14,315 nt of DNA, taken from Candidatus Neomicrothrix sp. UBA814 (lineage in GTDB: Bacteria; Actinomycetota; Acidimicrobiia; Acidimicrobiales; Poriferisodalaceae). The notes beneath the pieces are model-generated. The model was not told the DNA's origin. It ran no database searches and saw nothing but the letters and a program-made list of their open reading frames with translations. The DNA is taken from the NCBI GenBank assembly GCA_002296525.1, contig DBIA01000023.1, forward strand, positions 1-14,315, written 5' to 3'. The translations under genes were made by a program, and so were the position numbers. Below, piece after piece: positions 13,699-14,315 of this stretch (positions are counted from its first letter, which is position 1; each line of letters begins with the position of its first letter).

Positions 13699-14315
13699 AT
13701 GAGCGAACACTACGAAGAAATCGACTTTCAATCAGCAGGGGTCACCCTCCGAGGCAGACTTCACAGAGCAAGTCGACCCAACGCGCCACTGATCGTTCTG
13801 GCGCATGGATTTTCGGCCACAGCCCACATGTCAATCAACGCGTTCGCAGCCGGAATTGCAGAAGCTGACTATCACGTTGTCGCGTACGACCATAGGAATT
13901 TCGGAGCGAGCGATGGTGAACCTCGATTCGGATTCGACCAATGGGCCCAAGTGCGCGGTTATAGCGACGCCATTACCCACACTTTGAACCTCCCAGGCAT
14001 AGACACTGAACAGGTGGTGGTGTGGGGTGAAAGCATGGGCGGCGCGAACGTCCAATATGTGGCTGCCTTTGACCCGCGAGTTTCCGCGGTAATTGCCCAC
14101 ACACCTGGATGCGGCGAGAACTACGTCGAACCCGCAGCAGATCAAGCTGACTTCCTCGCATTAACCGGATACGCCCAGCACGGAGACCTCAACGACGAAC
14201 CAGCGGCACTTGTGCAAGTTCGCTTTGCTGATCTCCCAACTTCTGATGCTCCCGTAATGCTGAATTTTGATGCGGCGCTCGAGTACGCCAAAACGTACGG
14301 TCAGCGAGAAGGATC
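13699..14315 (+). CDS. Alpha/beta hydrolase, C-terminus beyond the window
   Basis: The frame is open from ATG 13699 to the right edge, 205 codons. The fold is clear: LIVLAHGFSATAHMS (31-45, oxyanion-hole HGF), VVAYDHRNFGASDG (60-73) and the nucleophile elbow GESMGG with Ser112. The YDHRNFGASDGEPR pattern and the preceding LRGRLHRA strand resemble the dienelactone-hydrolase / FrsA-like / X-Pro-peptidase group, often annotated simply as alpha/beta hydrolase. The catalytic Asp and His lie outside the window. GGAAGAG (13691-13697) is close upstream of the ATG, and the gene follows the NIPSNAP gene by 38 bp. It is unlike the hydrolase at 2398 in elbow and N-terminus. Substrate unknown. Confidence 0.9.
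   Translation, partial: MSEHYEEIDFQSAGVTLRGRLHRASRPNAPLIVLAHGFSATAHMSINAFAAGIAEADYHVVAYDHRNFGASDGEPRFGFDQWAQVRGYSDAITHTLNLPGIDTEQVVVWGESMGGANVQYVAAFDPRVSAVIAHTPGCGENYVEPAADQADFLALTGYAQHGDLNDEPAALVQVRFADLPTSDAPVMLNFDAALEYAKTYGQREG

Overview
The window looks like an accessory catabolic stretch from an actinobacterium of intermediate GC, plausibly an uncultured aquatic Acidimicrobiia-like lineage. That placement is inferred from a mycothiol-type DinB/maleylpyruvate-isomerase-like protein (TIGR03086), an F420-type luciferase-like oxidoreductase, a soluble class I-type P450, a secreted DUF1524 HNH nuclease of the actinobacterial type, and several GTG starts. No rRNA, tRNA, CRISPR array, transposase, integrase or phage gene was seen. 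Both ends are cut inside genes: an amidase without its N-terminus on the left and an alpha/beta hydrolase without its C-terminus on the right.

Left part (1-6050), all on the + strand: amidase (partial), DUF4242 small protein, a one-helix membrane protein of unknown function, alpha/beta hydrolase, then a tight run of a NIPSNAP-like barrel protein, a TIGR03086 protein (ATGA overlap), a truncated CaiB-type CoA-transferase, a RidA-fold protein lacking the usual active-site Arg, and an exported lipoprotein-like HNH nuclease.

Right part (6058-14315): the strand flips at every gene, giving four head-to-head pairs in a row: metallo-beta-lactamase-fold hydrolase / P450, LLM oxidoreductase / SnoaL-like protein, SDR / nitroreductase, amidase / NIPSNAP. 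The last gene is followed on the same strand by an alpha/beta hydrolase. Three of the four shared upstream regions contain clear repeats or palindromes. The convergent ends between the pairs are very short (8 to 38 bp).

Together the genes suggest a flexible degradative or modifying toolkit: amide and ester hydrolysis, P450 hydroxylation, flavin and F420 redox steps, SDR dehydrogenation, CoA transfer, and small barrel proteins that often sit beside such enzymes. No substrate can be read from the sequence. I see no defence system or other clearly novel machine. The points most worth a second look are the run of divergent pairs with candidate operators, the CoA-transferase cut just after its catalytic Asp, and active-site substitutions in the P450 and the RidA-like protein.
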